A stretch of 64,000 nucleotides of DNA from Clostridium uliginosum (GTDB taxonomy: Bacteria > Bacillota > Clostridia > Clostridiales > Clostridiaceae): the NCBI RefSeq assembly GCF_900112485.1, contig NZ_FOMG01000014.1:1-64000 (forward strand), given 5' to 3'. How positions within the stretch are numbered: the stretch's first letter is position 1; each line of letters starts with the position of its first letter. Shown here piece after piece: positions 17,841 through 28,106 of this stretch. Made by a program: the position numbers and the translations under genes. The notes under the pieces were generated by a model. That model was not told where the DNA came from and did not search any database. It saw nothing but the letters and a program-made list of their open reading frames with translations.

Positions 17841-19502
17841 ATGTTTAATGAAATTAATTCATCTAACTTCATAAGAAATATAATTATTGAAGATTTAGAG
17901 ACTGGAAAACATAAAAAAATAATAACTCGTTTCCCACCAGAGCCAAATGGTTATTTACACGTAGGGCATGCTAAATCAATAGTTTTAAATTCAGGATTAG
18001 CAGAAGAGTTTAACGGAAAATTTAATTTGAGATTTGATGATACAAACCCTACTAAAGAAGATACTGAGTATGTTGAATCAATAAAAGAAGATGTAAAATG
18101 GCTTGGTGGTAACTGGGATGAAATATTTTTTGCATCAAACTATTTTGATACAATGTATGAAAAAGCTATCCTTTTAATAAAGAAGGGATTAGCTTATGTT
18201 TGTGATTTAACTCCAGAAGAAATGAAAGAATATAGAGGAAGCTTAACTGAACCAGGAAAAGAAAGTCCTTATAGAAATAGAACTGCTCAGGAAAATCTTG
18301 ATTTATTTGAAAGAATGAGAAAAGGTGAATTTAAAGATGGGGAAAAAGTATTAAGAGCTAAAATAGATATGGCTTCTCCAAATATAAATTTTAGAGACCC
18401 TATAATTTATAGAATTGCTCATGCAGAACACCATAATACAAAAGATAAGTGGTGTATATATCCAATGTATGATTTTGCACATCCAATAGAAGATGCTATT
18501 GAAGGAATAACTCATTCAATATGTACTTTAGAGTTTGAAGATCATAGACCTTTATATGATTGGGTTGTAAAGGAATGTGAAATGGAGTCTGTTCCTAGAC
18601 AAATTGAATTTGCAAGATTAAACATGACTAACACAGTTATGAGTAAAAGAAAATTAAAGCAATTAGTTGATGAAGGAATAGTTGATGGATGGGATGACCC
18701 AAGAATGCCTACTATATCAGGATTAAGAAGAAGAGGATATACACCAGAAGCTATAAGAAATTTCTGCAGTGCAATAGGTGTAGCTAAATCTAATTCATTA
18801 GTAGATTCTCAAATGTTAGAATACTTTATAAGAGAAGATTTACAATTAAAAGCACCATCAGCAATGGCTGCTATGAGACCTTTAAAATTAGTTATTACAA
18901 ACTATCCAGAAGGTCAAACAGAAATGTTAGAAATAGAAAATAATGCTAAGGATGAAAGTCAAGGAAAGAGACTTGTGTCATTCTCAAGAGAGTTATATAT
19001 AGAACAAGAAGATTTTATGGAAGTTCCAGTAAAGAAATATTTTAGATTGTTTCCTGGAAATGAAGTAAGATTAAAAGGTGCATATTTTGTTAAATGTACA
19101 GACGTTATAAAAAATGAAAATGGTGAAGTTACAGAAATACATTGTACTTATGATCCAGAAACAAAATCAGGTTCAGGATTTACAGGAAGAAAGGTAAAAG
19201 GAACTATTCACTGGGTAGATGTTAAAACAGCAAAACCAGCAGAATTCAGATTGTTTGAGCCTTTAATATTAGATGATATAGAAGAAAATGAAGGAAAAAA
19301 TTTCTTAGAACAAATAAATCCAAACTCAATGGAAGTATTACAAGGATTTATTGAGTCAACAGCTGTAGAAAATGCTAAAGTGCAAGATAAGTTACAATTT
19401 ATTAGAAATGGATTCTTTACAGTAGATTCAAAATATACTACTGATAAAAAGTTAGTATTTAATAGAATAGTATCACTTAAAAGTTCATTTAAACTAAAAT
19501 AA
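17841..19502 (+). CDS. glnS: Glutaminyl-tRNA synthetase
   Basis: Charges tRNA-Gln directly. 553 aa, the usual GlnRS length. The motifs are [14 protein letters not shown] (near 33) and VMSKRKL (near 265); DDTNP and YDFAHP are GlnRS-like. The C-terminal anticodon-binding beta-barrels are complete. Start follows AGGAG. Most Firmicutes lack GlnRS and make Gln-tRNA by the GatCAB amidotransferase. Clostridia often have it by ancient transfer. No T-box is visible in its own leader. Confidence 0.95.
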   Translation: MFNEINSSNFIRNIIIEDLETGKHKKIITRFPPEPNGYLHVGHAKSIVLNSGLAEEFNGKFNLRFDDTNPTKEDTEYVESIKEDVKWLGGNWDEIFFASNYFDTMYEKAILLIKKGLAYVCDLTPEEMKEYRGSLTEPGKESPYRNRTAQENLDLFERMRKGEFKDGEKVLRAKIDMASPNINFRDPIIYRIAHAEHHNTKDKWCIYPMYDFAHPIEDAIEGITHSICTLEFEDHRPLYDWVVKECEMESVPRQIEFARLNMTNTVMSKRKLKQLVDEGIVDGWDDPRMPTISGLRRRGYTPEAIRNFCSAIGVAKSNSLVDSQMLEYFIREDLQLKAPSAMAAMRPLKLVITNYPEGQTEMLEIENNAKDESQGKRLVSFSRELYIEQEDFMEVPVKKYFRLFPGNEVRLKGAYFVKCTDVIKNENGEVTEIHCTYDPETKSGSGFTGRKVKGTIHWVDVKTAKPAEFRLFEPLILDDIEENEGKNFLEQINPNSMEVLQGFIESTAVENAKVQDKLQFIRNGFFTVDSKYTTDKKLVFNRIVSLKSSFKLK

Positions 19503-19692
19503 CAAAGAAGAGAATAAATAAAAAATCACCATATATAGAATTATTATATAAAAATAGTATCTAATTTATAAGTAACGGCAAACTTTACTAAATTTAAGTA
19601 CATGATAATAATTGGCGTTATGATAATATAAATAGGCTAAGGGAAATTGATTCAATAGAGATTAGTATAAATGATAATAATTTAATAATGGA

Positions 19693-19735
19693 GGAGAACC
19701 ACGTCCAAAGTGAGAGGTTCTCCTTTTTCTTTTGT
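19693..19735 (+). terminator. Intrinsic terminator after glnS
   Basis: GGAGAACC (19693-19700) pairs with GGTTCTCC (19716-19723), followed by TTTTTCTTTT. It lies 190 bp past the glnS stop. The rest of 19503-20098 holds this, another terminator and no convincing gene. Confidence 0.75.
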
Positions 19736-19917
19736 TTCAAAAAGAAGATTTATATATAAAAATACCTATATATTCAATGAAGGAAAAATGTAAATAGGAT
19801 TATAGAATTACATGGAGGGGAAATAAACATTATTGAAAAATACAGAATATAAAACAATATTTAAAATTAGTTTAATAGTTTAGTTATATAAGAAAATTAA
19901 ATAATTAGAGAGAATGA

Positions 19918-19960
19918 TAAGGTTAAGAAGTTTTATTAATTTCTTAACCTTATTTTTTAA
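19918..19960 (+). terminator. Second intrinsic terminator before the spoVA cluster
   Basis: AAGGTTAAGAA pairs with TTCTTAACCTT, followed by ATTTTTT. It separates the aminoacyl-tRNA synthetase region from the spore genes. A short lost gene or small RNA may have occupied 19740-19910; no coding frame is convincing. Confidence 0.7.
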
Positions 19961-20098
19961 AATACCATATATTCATATCTCGGTTATTTCTATATGTAAT
20001 AACATATCTAATTATATAGAAATAAAATGAATTAAAATTAAGATTATTGGTTAAAGTATGCTAAGAAATAATTTAATAAAACAAAGGGGGACTTTTAT

Positions 20099-20305
20099 AT
20101 GACTGTTAGCTCAAATGTAAAACAAACTTTATCTACGCTAAAGGGGGCTGAGGCTACTTTAAGAGTATACTCATTACAAGAACGTGATAAAGAAGCTAGG
20201 GATATTTATGCTGAGGCATTTAAAGAAATAAGTAAAATTAAAACAGATTTAGAAAAAAGAGTTGGCACTATTGAGTTTGAAGAGCCTCAATATAAAGGCA
20301 ACTAA
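20099..20305 (+). CDS. DUF1657 small spore-cluster protein
   Basis: A 68-aa, mostly helical protein of the DUF1657 family (MTVSSNVKQTLSTLKGAE, ending FEEPQYKGN). A paralogue with the same beginning and the same EPQYK ending closes this cluster at 23130. DUF1657 genes typically flank mobile spoVA operons. The role is unknown. The ATG follows AAAGGGGG. First gene of a six-gene unit. Confidence 0.85.
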   Translation: MTVSSNVKQTLSTLKGAEATLRVYSLQERDKEARDIYAEAFKEISKIKTDLEKRVGTIEFEEPQYKGN

Positions 20306-20317
20306 GTGAGGTGAAAT

Positions 20318-21178
20318 ATGGATACTTGGTTAATATTATTGTTTAATTCAATAATTTTATTTTTTTTAACATTGGTTTTAACAAGGTTTATGAAGAAAAA
20401 AAGCGTATCTAACGTTACCCCTTTTGATTTTATTTCTTATGTAGTTATTGCTATTATAATTACTTTGATTTCATTAGGTGTCATTGCCAATATTTATTTT
20501 GGATTAATTGCACTGGCTGTTTGGGTACTGATACCTATTATTTTAGATTACGCCTCCATGAAAAGTAAATGGATATATAACATAATAAATGGTAAGGAAA
20601 GAGTATTAATTAAAAATGGTAAGGTCATGGAAGATAACTTATCTAAAGAAAGAATTACGGGTCAAGAATTTCTACAAGAGTTACGTTCTAAAAAGGCATT
20701 TAATTTAGCTGATGTTGAATTTGCTGTAATGGAAACAACTGGAGATATAAATGTTAGTTTAAAAGCTGATAAAAAACCTGTTACCTCATATGATTTAGGA
20801 AAAAAAGTTGCATCTAAGACTGAATCACAGACAGTTATTTTAGATGGAAATATATTAAATGAAGGCCTTACCAATATTGGATTAAATCAAGGCTGGCTTA
20901 CAACTGAGTTAGAAAACAAAGGAGTCGCACTTGAAAATGTTTTTATTGGTCAAGTAGATTCTTCTGGAGATTTATATCTAGATCTATTTGATGATATGAT
21001 ACAAGTCCCAAAAACACAGGTTAAAGAAATGCTATATGCCAGTATTCAAAAAAGTCAGGCAGAACTTATGTCCTTTTCTTTAGAAACAGAGAATAAAGGA
21101 GCAAAAGCTATGTATTTAAAAAATGCTGAAAAGTTAAAAAAAATCATAGAAAAATTAGAACCCTATTTATTACGTTAG
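20318..21178 (+). CDS. DUF421/YetF-like membrane protein with DUF1657-like tail
   Basis: A 286-aa protein with about three N-terminal membrane helices (residues 5-80) and a soluble YetF-type domain (GKERVLIKNGKVMEDNL, near 90). The last 55 residues (LYASIQKSQAELMSFSLETE onwards) resemble DUF1657, giving a fusion of the two domains. This fusion is typical of the second gene of spoVA2mob operons. Members probably act in the spore inner membrane. It begins 12 bp after the first DUF1657 gene. Confidence 0.85.
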   Translation: MDTWLILLFNSIILFFLTLVLTRFMKKKSVSNVTPFDFISYVVIAIIITLISLGVIANIYFGLIALAVWVLIPIILDYASMKSKWIYNIINGKERVLIKNGKVMEDNLSKERITGQEFLQELRSKKAFNLADVEFAVMETTGDINVSLKADKKPVTSYDLGKKVASKTESQTVILDGNILNEGLTNIGLNQGWLTTELENKGVALENVFIGQVDSSGDLYLDLFDDMIQVPKTQVKEMLYASIQKSQAELMSFSLETENKGAKAMYLKNAEKLKKIIEKLEPYLLR

Positions 21179-21190
21179 AAGGTGAAATAA

Positions 21191-21670
21191 ATGTCCAATA
21201 TGAAAAAGAAAAAATTAACCACAACTCAGCTGCAATATGATGAATTGGTAAATAATATAGAGCCTAAAAGACCTATTTTAAAAAATTGTATTAGAGCCTT
21301 CCTTGTAGGAGGTATCATATGTACCATTGGTCAATGCTTACAGATGTTCTTTATTACCTATTTTAATTTTAATGAAAAAACAGCAGTTACGCCTACTACA
21401 CTAGTTTTAATCTTTGTTTCAACTTTACTTACTGGACTTGGAATTTACGATCATCTTGGTCAATGGGCTGGAGCTGGATCTGCTGTTCCAATTACAGGTT
21501 TTGCTAACTCTATAGCTTCTGCTGCAATTGAGCACAAGAGTGAAGGACTTGTACTTGGGATAGCTGGAAATATGTTCAGACTTGCCGGGGCAATTATTGT
21601 TTATGGAGTCTTTTCTGCTTTTGTAGTTGCTACAATAAAAATGACAATTAAATGGCTGGGGGCGATGTAA
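21191..21670 (+). CDS. spoVAC: Stage V sporulation protein AC
   Basis: SpoVAC is a membrane protein of the channel that moves Ca-dipicolinic acid into forespores and out at germination. 159 aa with several hydrophobic helices; typical stretches are FLVGGIICTIGQ and GAGSAVPITGFANSIASAA. Start ATG follows AAGGTG and is 12 bp past the DUF421 gene. Its stop overlaps the spoVAD start region. Confidence 0.94.
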   Translation: MSNMKKKKLTTTQLQYDELVNNIEPKRPILKNCIRAFLVGGIICTIGQCLQMFFITYFNFNEKTAVTPTTLVLIFVSTLLTGLGIYDHLGQWAGAGSAVPITGFANSIASAAIEHKSEGLVLGIAGNMFRLAGAIIVYGVFSAFVVATIKMTIKWLGAM

Positions 21671-22672
21671 ATGCTTCAAGGACATCAATCATGGATTTTT
21701 AATTCTAAACCTACAATATTAGCTTCAGCAGCAGTTGGTGGCCCTTTTGAAGCTAATGGTGCTTTAGCAGATGACTTTGATATACTTCATGAAGATTTAT
21801 GGCTTGGACAGGATAGCTATGAAAAGGCGGAAAAGGTTCTTCTCGAACATGCGTGTGAAAGAGCAATAAAAAAATCAAGTATAAAAAAAGAAGATATCAA
21901 CTTTTTTTTAAGCGGAGACTTGATGAATCAAATTATTTCTAGTAGTTTTACTGCACGAACTTTGGGTATACCTTTTTTAGGACTCTTTGGTGCTTGCTCT
22001 AGTTCCATGGAGAGTTTATCACTGGCTGCTCAATTAATAGAAAGTAAATGTGCTAAATATGTTCTGGCAGCTGCAAGTAGTCATAATGCAGCTGCAGAAA
22101 AACAATTTAGATATCCTACAGAATATGGTGTGCAAAAGCCTCCAACTGCTCAATGGACAGTAACAGGAGCTGGAGCCGCAGTACTGGGAGAACAAGGAGA
22201 TGGACCTAAAATAACTTCTGCTACTATAGGAAGAGTAATAGATATGGGAATTTCAGATCCTTCTAACCTTGGAGCTGCTATGGCACCAGCTGCTGTTGAT
22301 ACCATTGAAGCTCATTTTAGAGATTTGAATATTGATGCCTCATATTATGATCTTATTGCTACTGGTGATTTAGGAAAGGTAGGACATGAACTTGCTAATA
22401 GTTTATTAAAAACCCATGGTATAGAAATGCCACGCGATATATTTACAGACTGTGGACTTTTAATATATAAAAAGGATCAACCAGTTTTTTCTGGTGGTAG
22501 CGGTTGTGGCTGTTCTGCTACTGTAACTTATGGGCACTTTCTTAACCGTATGCGAAGAGGGGAATTAAAGAGAATACTAGTTGTTGCAACAGGTGCTTTA
22601 ATGTCCCCAATATCCTATCAACAAAAGGAAAGCATACCTTGTATTGCCCATGCTGTTTCTATCGAAATGTGA
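21671..22672 (+). CDS. spoVAD: Stage V sporulation protein AD
   Basis: SpoVAD is a thiolase-fold protein that binds dipicolinic acid on the spore inner membrane. 333 aa, normal length. LGLFGACSSSMESL resembles the thiolase nucleophile region. The late GGSGCGCSATVTYGHFL is typical. The ATG immediately follows the spoVAC stop, indicating translational coupling. Confidence 0.95.
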   Translation: MLQGHQSWIFNSKPTILASAAVGGPFEANGALADDFDILHEDLWLGQDSYEKAEKVLLEHACERAIKKSSIKKEDINFFLSGDLMNQIISSSFTARTLGIPFLGLFGACSSSMESLSLAAQLIESKCAKYVLAAASSHNAAAEKQFRYPTEYGVQKPPTAQWTVTGAGAAVLGEQGDGPKITSATIGRVIDMGISDPSNLGAAMAPAAVDTIEAHFRDLNIDASYYDLIATGDLGKVGHELANSLLKTHGIEMPRDIFTDCGLLIYKKDQPVFSGGSGCGCSATVTYGHFLNRMRRGELKRILVVATGALMSPISYQQKESIPCIAHAVSIEM

Positions 22673-22694
22673 AAGAGAAGGTGTGAGTTAAATT

Positions 22695-23048
22695 ATGGAA
22701 AAATTTATTTTTGCATTTATAATAGGTGGTTTAATTTGTGTTATTGGGCAACTTATAATGGATATTTTAGAGATTACGCCTGCACATACTACTTGCACAT
22801 TAGTTGTAATTGGAACAATTTTAGGAGGACTTGGTCTATATGATCCTTTAGTAAAGCTTGCAGGTGCAGGTGCATTTGTACCTATAAGTAGCTTTGGAAA
22901 TACTCTTGTAACTGGAGCTCTACTTGATGCTGAAGAAACAGGGTTTATAGGCATATTTACTGGTGTTTTAAAGACAGTAAGTTCGGGGGTATCTGCAGCA
23001 ATAATCTTTGGGTTTATTGCTGCGATAATATTTAAACCAAAAGGTTAA
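22695..23048 (+). CDS. spoVAE: Stage V sporulation protein AE (SpoVAEb type)
   Basis: A 117-aa membrane protein, the third core subunit of the SpoVA channel. It is internally similar to SpoVAC (GGLICVIGQL, GAGAFVPISSFGNTLVTGA). Start follows AGAAGGTG, 22 bp after spoVAD. Short length and architecture fit the SpoVAEb form that occurs with DUF1657/DUF421 genes. Confidence 0.93.
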   Translation: MEKFIFAFIIGGLICVIGQLIMDILEITPAHTTCTLVVIGTILGGLGLYDPLVKLAGAGAFVPISSFGNTLVTGALLDAEETGFIGIFTGVLKTVSSGVSAAIIFGFIAAIIFKPKG

Positions 23049-23129
23049 GTATATTAAAAAAATAGACCGAAAATTGACCTGTTATTCATTTGAATAGGCC
23101 TTAAATATATTTGAAAGGAGGTGATAACT

Positions 23130-23330
23130 GTGTCTGTAGGAACTCAAATGAAACAAGTAATTGCAGGAATACAAAGTGCTTCTGCTACAATGAAAACATT
23201 TTCTTTAGAAACTGAAGATCAACAAGCAAAAAATGATTTCGAACAAATAGGTAAACAACTTGATTCTTCACTAGAAGTTTTGAACGGAAGACTACAATAT
23301 ATTCAGGAACAAGAACCTCAATATAAGTAA
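23130..23330 (+). CDS. Second DUF1657 protein of the spoVA cluster
   Basis: 66 aa, homologous to the protein at 20099 (MSVGTQMKQVIAGIQSASA, ending EQEPQYK). GTG 23130 is chosen because AAAGGAGGTGAT ends 4-5 nt before it; an in-frame GTG at 23121 lies inside that ribosome binding site. It is the last gene before a terminator at 23421. Function unknown. Confidence 0.85.
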   Translation: MSVGTQMKQVIAGIQSASATMKTFSLETEDQQAKNDFEQIGKQLDSSLEVLNGRLQYIQEQEPQYK

Positions 23331-23420
23331 TATTAACTTTTACATTTACAGTTGAAGAAAGAATTATATAATAAATTTATAAAGAAATTATTATATTGTT
23401 TAAACACTCTGAACAAAAGA

Positions 23421-23450
23421 AAACTCACGATATTATGTCGTGAGTTTTTT
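23421..23450 (+). terminator. Terminator of the spoVA-like operon
   Basis: AAACTCACGA pairs exactly with TCGTGAGTTT around a 7-nt loop and runs into TTTTTT. It lies 91 bp after the last DUF1657 gene. Confidence 0.85.
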
Positions 23451-23560
23451 ATGTTTCGCTATGCTTTAAAACTATTGAACTTATGTTTAAAAATTATTAG
23501 GTGTGGTATATACTATTAATATAAAAATAATAGTTTCAGCAATCGTAATTTTAATTATTG

Positions 23561-23840
23561 GCTATGTTTTAGCAGAGTGTTGATATTGTTATATAATAGC
23601 GAATTGGCATTGAAGTTTACTTTGTAGAACTCTTAATGAATATTTGTACTATTAATGCTTGTCACAATCTGTGATTGGGAGCATGCATTAATAGGACTAA
23701 TATTCATTTTAGAGTTTTTAAGTGAGAGTCAAAATTTTATATTTTGCTTATCGAACTTACTCAGCGAACGAATGTGAGTCGAGCTTCATCTTAAATTTCA
23801 CAGTCCATGAGCTTTATATAACAATATCAATACGGTTTTA
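23561..23840. repeat. Family B fold-back repeat with inserted family E segment
   Basis: GTTGATATTGTTATATA at the left pairs with TATATAACAATATCAA at the right. An inner pair is CTCTTAATGAATATT / AATATTCATTTTAGAG. The right half also contains an inverted family E block (ACTTACTCAGCGAACGAATG). The layout suggests one repeat inserted in another. It fills the gap before recQ and has no coding content. Confidence 0.65.
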
Positions 23841-23901
23841 ATTAAGTTTATACATTCATTGTAAATTGAAAGATATATTATTAAAGGTAAGGTGGGGTAT
23901 A

Positions 23902-25665
23902 GTGAATAATAGGGAAAAGATTTTCTTTGTTTTAAAGAAATATTATGGATTTAATACTTTAAGAAGAGGTCAATTTGAAATTATAAATAGTATACTTGAA
24001 AAGAAAGATACCTTTTGCCTTATGCCAACTGGTGGAGGAAAGTCTATTTGTTATCAAATACCTGCAATTGTTTTAGAAGGAGTCACTCTTGTAATATCTC
24101 CACTAATTTCTTTAATGAAAGATCAAGTTGATAATTTAACAGGACTAGGTGTAAAAGCTACATATATTAATAGTACTCAAAATACTGAGTTAATAAAAGA
24201 AATATTAACTGAAACATCAATTGGAGAATATAAGATTATTTATATTTCACCTGAAAGGCTTGAATCTAAGCTGTTTAGAGATATGATAAGGGATCTTAAA
24301 GTTTCTCAAATTGCTATTGATGAAGCTCACTGTGTATCTCAATGGGGACATGACTTTAGAAAAAGTTACTTAGCAATTCAAAACTTTTGCAAAGAATTAA
24401 AAGATAAACCTATAATATCAGCGTTTACAGCTACAGCTACAGAAGAAGTAAGAAAAGATTCTATAAAGTTATTAGGGTTACTAAATCCTTATGTATATAA
24501 GGGAAATATTAATAGAGAAAATTTAAATCTTACTATATTAAAAGAAGTAGATAAATTAGAAACTTTAAAGGATATACTTCGAGATAATGAAGGCGAATCA
24601 GGAATAGTTTATTGTGCTTCAAGAAAAGAAGTTGATAATTTATACTATTATTTAAAAGATTTAGGTTTCAATGTAGGTAAGTATCATGGCGGACTTAAAG
24701 ATGAAGAAAAAGAAATATTTCAAGAAGATTTTTTATATGAAAGATTAGATGTAATTGTTGCTACTAATGCATTTGGTATGGGAATAGATAAGTCCAATAT
24801 TAAATTTATAGTTCATTTTACCATTCCTCAAAATATAGAATCCTATTATCAAGAGATAGGAAGAGGGGGAAGAGATGGAGAACTTTGCAATTGCTATCTA
24901 TTTTATGCAAAAGAAGATATTAGTAGAGTTGAATATATAATAAATAAGAGTTCTATAATGAGTAGGAGAGAAATTCAACTAAGAAAATTACAGTCTATGA
25001 TTGATTATTGTAATCTACAAAGTTGTTATAGAAACTTTATATTAAAATATTTTGAAAATGATTATAAGGGAAGTTATTGTAATAATTGTAGCAATTGTTT
25101 AAATGATGATGAATTAAAGGATTTTACAATAGAAAGCCAAATGATTTTATCAACTGTATTTAGAACGAAAGAGATGTATGGAATATCAGTACTTATAGAT
25201 GTTCTAAAAGGATTTAAAGGCCCTAAAATAATACAAAATAATTTAGATAAAGTAACTACATATGGAATAATGAAAGAGCATGGAAGTGGACTTATAAAAG
25301 ACTTAATTAATAGTTTATTAAATGAAGGGTATGTTGATTTGAAAGAGGGAACATATTCAATGCTAAAACTTAATGCACGTTCATTTAGAGTATTAAAAAA
25401 TAAAGAAAAAGTAGTATTTAAGATTTTAGATAAGGAAGATACAATATTAAATAAACAATTATTTGAAGAATTAAAGAAATGGAGAAAAGATAAAGCTTAT
25501 AGAGAAAGAATTAAGCCATATATAATATTTTCAGATACAACATTAATTGATATTTCAAATAATAAGCCAGATACTTTAGAAAAACTATTAGAAATTAGAG
25601 GTGTTGGGGAGAAAAAAATAAATGCTTATGGAGAAGAAATATTAAAAATTATGGCTATGTTTTAA
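23902..25665 (+). CDS. recQ: RecQ-family DNA helicase
   Basis: A 3'-5' DNA helicase for recombination and replication repair, about 587 aa. Walker A MPTGGGKSICYQ (near 40), DEAHCVSQWGHDFR (near 140) and the motif VI region QEIGRGGRDG are present. A zinc-binding Cys cluster (CNLQSCYRN, YCNNCSNC) follows, and an HRDC domain closes the protein (about 510-587). GTG 23902 is preferred over a TTG at 23866 because GGTGGGGT lies just before it. The last codons (AMF, stop) coincide with a family B-like end sequence. Confidence 0.92.
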   Translation: MNNREKIFFVLKKYYGFNTLRRGQFEIINSILEKKDTFCLMPTGGGKSICYQIPAIVLEGVTLVISPLISLMKDQVDNLTGLGVKATYINSTQNTELIKEILTETSIGEYKIIYISPERLESKLFRDMIRDLKVSQIAIDEAHCVSQWGHDFRKSYLAIQNFCKELKDKPIISAFTATATEEVRKDSIKLLGLLNPYVYKGNINRENLNLTILKEVDKLETLKDILRDNEGESGIVYCASRKEVDNLYYYLKDLGFNVGKYHGGLKDEEKEIFQEDFLYERLDVIVATNAFGMGIDKSNIKFIVHFTIPQNIESYYQEIGRGGRDGELCNCYLFYAKEDISRVEYIINKSSIMSRREIQLRKLQSMIDYCNLQSCYRNFILKYFENDYKGSYCNNCSNCLNDDELKDFTIESQMILSTVFRTKEMYGISVLIDVLKGFKGPKIIQNNLDKVTTYGIMKEHGSGLIKDLINSLLNEGYVDLKEGTYSMLKLNARSFRVLKNKEKVVFKILDKEDTILNKQLFEELKKWRKDKAYRERIKPYIIFSDTTLIDISNNKPDTLEKLLEIRGVGEKKINAYGEEILKIMAMF

Positions 25666-25691
25666 GTGAGAGTTAAAAGGTGGAATATCTA

Positions 25692-25850
25692 AGTCACATG
25701 AAAGAAAATAATAGACCAAAGATGAGTTGTATATTTGGCGTCAGAAAAGGAGGTAAGTTAGTTAATAGCATAAGTTATTAACTGAACTTGCTGACGTATT
25801 ATGGCCCAAAATAGACAATCATACTGGTCTATTATTTTTTTATGTGATTA
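25692..25850. repeat. Family A repeat, inverted copy after recQ
   Basis: It is the reverse orientation of the 435-593 copy: CACATGAAAGAAAATAATAG at the left and CTGGTCTATTATTTTTTTAT at the right. Inside are GCATAAGTTATTAACTGAAC and GACAATCATACTGG. The paired arms and T-run could terminate recQ transcripts. Confidence 0.7.
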
Positions 25851-25959
25851 AGTAAGTTCAAATTTTCAAATTTAAACAGAAAAGAAAGATTCACAATGGT
25901 ATATTAATTTCATTGATTAAATTTGTATAATTAAAGAGAGAAGAAAAGGAGTGATAAAC

Positions 25960-28083
25960 ATGGAACTTAATAAAGAGTGCATGGAGATACTTCGATATAT
26001 GATTGAAAAAGATGATTATATAAAAGTTGAGGAATTAGCTAAAAAATACAAAATAACAGATAGAGCAATTAGATACAAGATAGATAAAATAGAAAACTTT
26101 TTAGTTAAGAACGGTTTTGAATATTTCGATAAAAAATATGGACAAGGTATTAAGGTAACGAATAGCAAAGAAGTAAAGGTATACATAGAAAGATTTACAT
26201 CAGAATACACACCATATAAATATGCATATTCAAAAGAAGAACGAATACTTTTTATGACATTAAGACTTCTTCAGGAAAATGAAAATATGAAAATTAAAGA
26301 GTTTGAAGAAAAACTATGTATTTCTAAGAATACATTGTTAAAAGAATTCGATGTAATACAAGAAAATCTAAAGAAGTACAATTTGAATCTGGTTAGAAAA
26401 CCAGGAGTTGGACTTATTGTTGAAGGATTAGAAATAGATAAAAGAAATGCTGTAATAGATATTATTTCAGAAAGTGTGTCTGTAGAGGAAGTTGTTAATT
26501 ATGCTTCAAAAAAATCAAGTCAGTCAAAAATAAGTATGCTTCAATTTGATGCATTATTTAAAGAAATAGATATTGATTTTATAGATGAACTTATAAAGAA
26601 TGCTGAAGTTAAGTTAAAAAGGGAATTTAGCGATGAAGCATATGGTGGATTAATAACACATTTAGCAATAATGATAAAAAGAGTACAAATAGGAAAGGTA
26701 CTAAGTACTCAATTAGTCAATTATGACTTTGTTAAAGAGACATTAGAATATGAAGTTACAAAAGATATTATTAAAAAGATAGAAGATAAATATCAAATAA
26801 AAGTACCAAATGAAGAAATAAGTTATATAGTTATTCACCTTTTAGGAGCAAAAGTTGTTAATAATAACTTTTTAGTAAATAAGAATGAGGATAATAAATT
26901 ATTAAATATAATTGATTTTATGACTAAATATATAGAGTCATATTATAAGATAGATCTTGATGAAGAAAGAGTAGGATTGTATGATGGACTATTATTACAT
27001 TTAAGACCTAGTTTATATAGAGTTAAATATGGATCAAAAATTATAAATCCACTTTTTGAAAGAATAAAATCTGAACAATCAAGATTATTTAAAGTAGTTA
27101 CAACTGCATGCAAATATTTAGAAGAATATATAGGTAAAGAATTAGGAGAGCATGAAATTTCATACATAGTTCTTCATTATGCAGCTGTTATAGCTAGATA
27201 TGAACAAAAAACTAACGGACAAGCTAAAATCATAGTAGTTTGTGGATCTGGAATTGGTTCATCTAAGCTTGTTGCATCTAAAATATTAGAACGATTTGAT
27301 GTTAATATTTTAGGAACTTATAGTAGTAGAAATATAACATCTGAATTAGAAAATAGTTGTGATTATATTATAAGCACTGTAGATATACCAAGCTTAAATA
27401 AAGATAAATATATAAAAGTTTCTCCACTTATTACAAGTAGAGATTTAGAAAAATTAGAAAACTATATGCATCCAATTAGAAAAATAGATAAGGGTAAAAA
27501 TGAAATATTATTACTTGATAGGATATTAGGGAAGATAAAAAAATATTGTGATATTAGAGATGAAGAGCAGTTAAGATATGAAATTTTATATGAAATGAAA
27601 AAGCAAGAAGAAATAGAAATTTCTAATAAAGAAAAACAGTCACTAAGTTATTTTATAAAGAAAGAAAATATAGAAATAAAGCTAAATTGTAAGGATTGGA
27701 AAGATGTAATATCTAAAGGTGCAGATATATTAATTAAAAAAGATTATATAACAGAGAAATATAAAGAAGGCATAATAGAAAAATTAGAAGAAATAGGACC
27801 ATATATGGTTATTGCACCAGGGGTATGCTTATCCCATGTAGATATGGCAGATGAAATAAATAGAACTTCAATGAGTCTTATAAATCTAAAATATCCAATA
27901 AAATTTAATAGTGAATTTAATGATCCTGTAAGAGTGGTATTAACTTTTGCAACAAAGGATAAGGAGTCTCATCTAAATGCATTACTTGGATTTATGAATT
28001 TAATAAATAATGCAAATGATTTAAATAGTTTAATTTCCGCTTCGTCAAAAGATGAAGTGATAGATATAATTAAAAAATATTAA
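25960..28083 (+). CDS. PRD-containing transcriptional activator with EIIB and EIIA domains
   Basis: About 707 aa, MtlR/LicR-like. The order is two N-terminal HTH units (1-150), two PTS regulation domains (about 180-400), a GatB-like EIIB with Cys in VVCGSGIGSSK (near 427), and a fructose/ascorbate-type EIIA with His in CLSHVDM (near 624). Phosphorylation of the PRDs by PTS proteins would tell it when substrate is transported. Its EIIA resembles the separate EIIA at 30163 (shared GPYMVIAPG and FND/LNDPV). ATG 25960 follows AAAAGGAG. It should control the transketolase/PTS genes downstream. Confidence 0.88.
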   Translation: MELNKECMEILRYMIEKDDYIKVEELAKKYKITDRAIRYKIDKIENFLVKNGFEYFDKKYGQGIKVTNSKEVKVYIERFTSEYTPYKYAYSKEERILFMTLRLLQENENMKIKEFEEKLCISKNTLLKEFDVIQENLKKYNLNLVRKPGVGLIVEGLEIDKRNAVIDIISESVSVEEVVNYASKKSSQSKISMLQFDALFKEIDIDFIDELIKNAEVKLKREFSDEAYGGLITHLAIMIKRVQIGKVLSTQLVNYDFVKETLEYEVTKDIIKKIEDKYQIKVPNEEISYIVIHLLGAKVVNNNFLVNKNEDNKLLNIIDFMTKYIESYYKIDLDEERVGLYDGLLLHLRPSLYRVKYGSKIINPLFERIKSEQSRLFKVVTTACKYLEEYIGKELGEHEISYIVLHYAAVIARYEQKTNGQAKIIVVCGSGIGSSKLVASKILERFDVNILGTYSSRNITSELENSCDYIISTVDIPSLNKDKYIKVSPLITSRDLEKLENYMHPIRKIDKGKNEILLLDRILGKIKKYCDIRDEEQLRYEILYEMKKQEEIEISNKEKQSLSYFIKKENIEIKLNCKDWKDVISKGADILIKKDYITEKYKEGIIEKLEEIGPYMVIAPGVCLSHVDMADEINRTSMSLINLKYPIKFNSEFNDPVRVVLTFATKDKESHLNALLGFMNLINNANDLNSLISASSKDEVIDIIKKY

Positions 28084-28106
28084 TCAAGTATTAAGGAGGA
28101 GAATTT

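Noticed and set aside
19740-19910. Possible short gene after AGGGG in the glnS-spoVA gap
   Set aside because: Only a few codons follow a non-standard start before a stop. No supporting signal was found.
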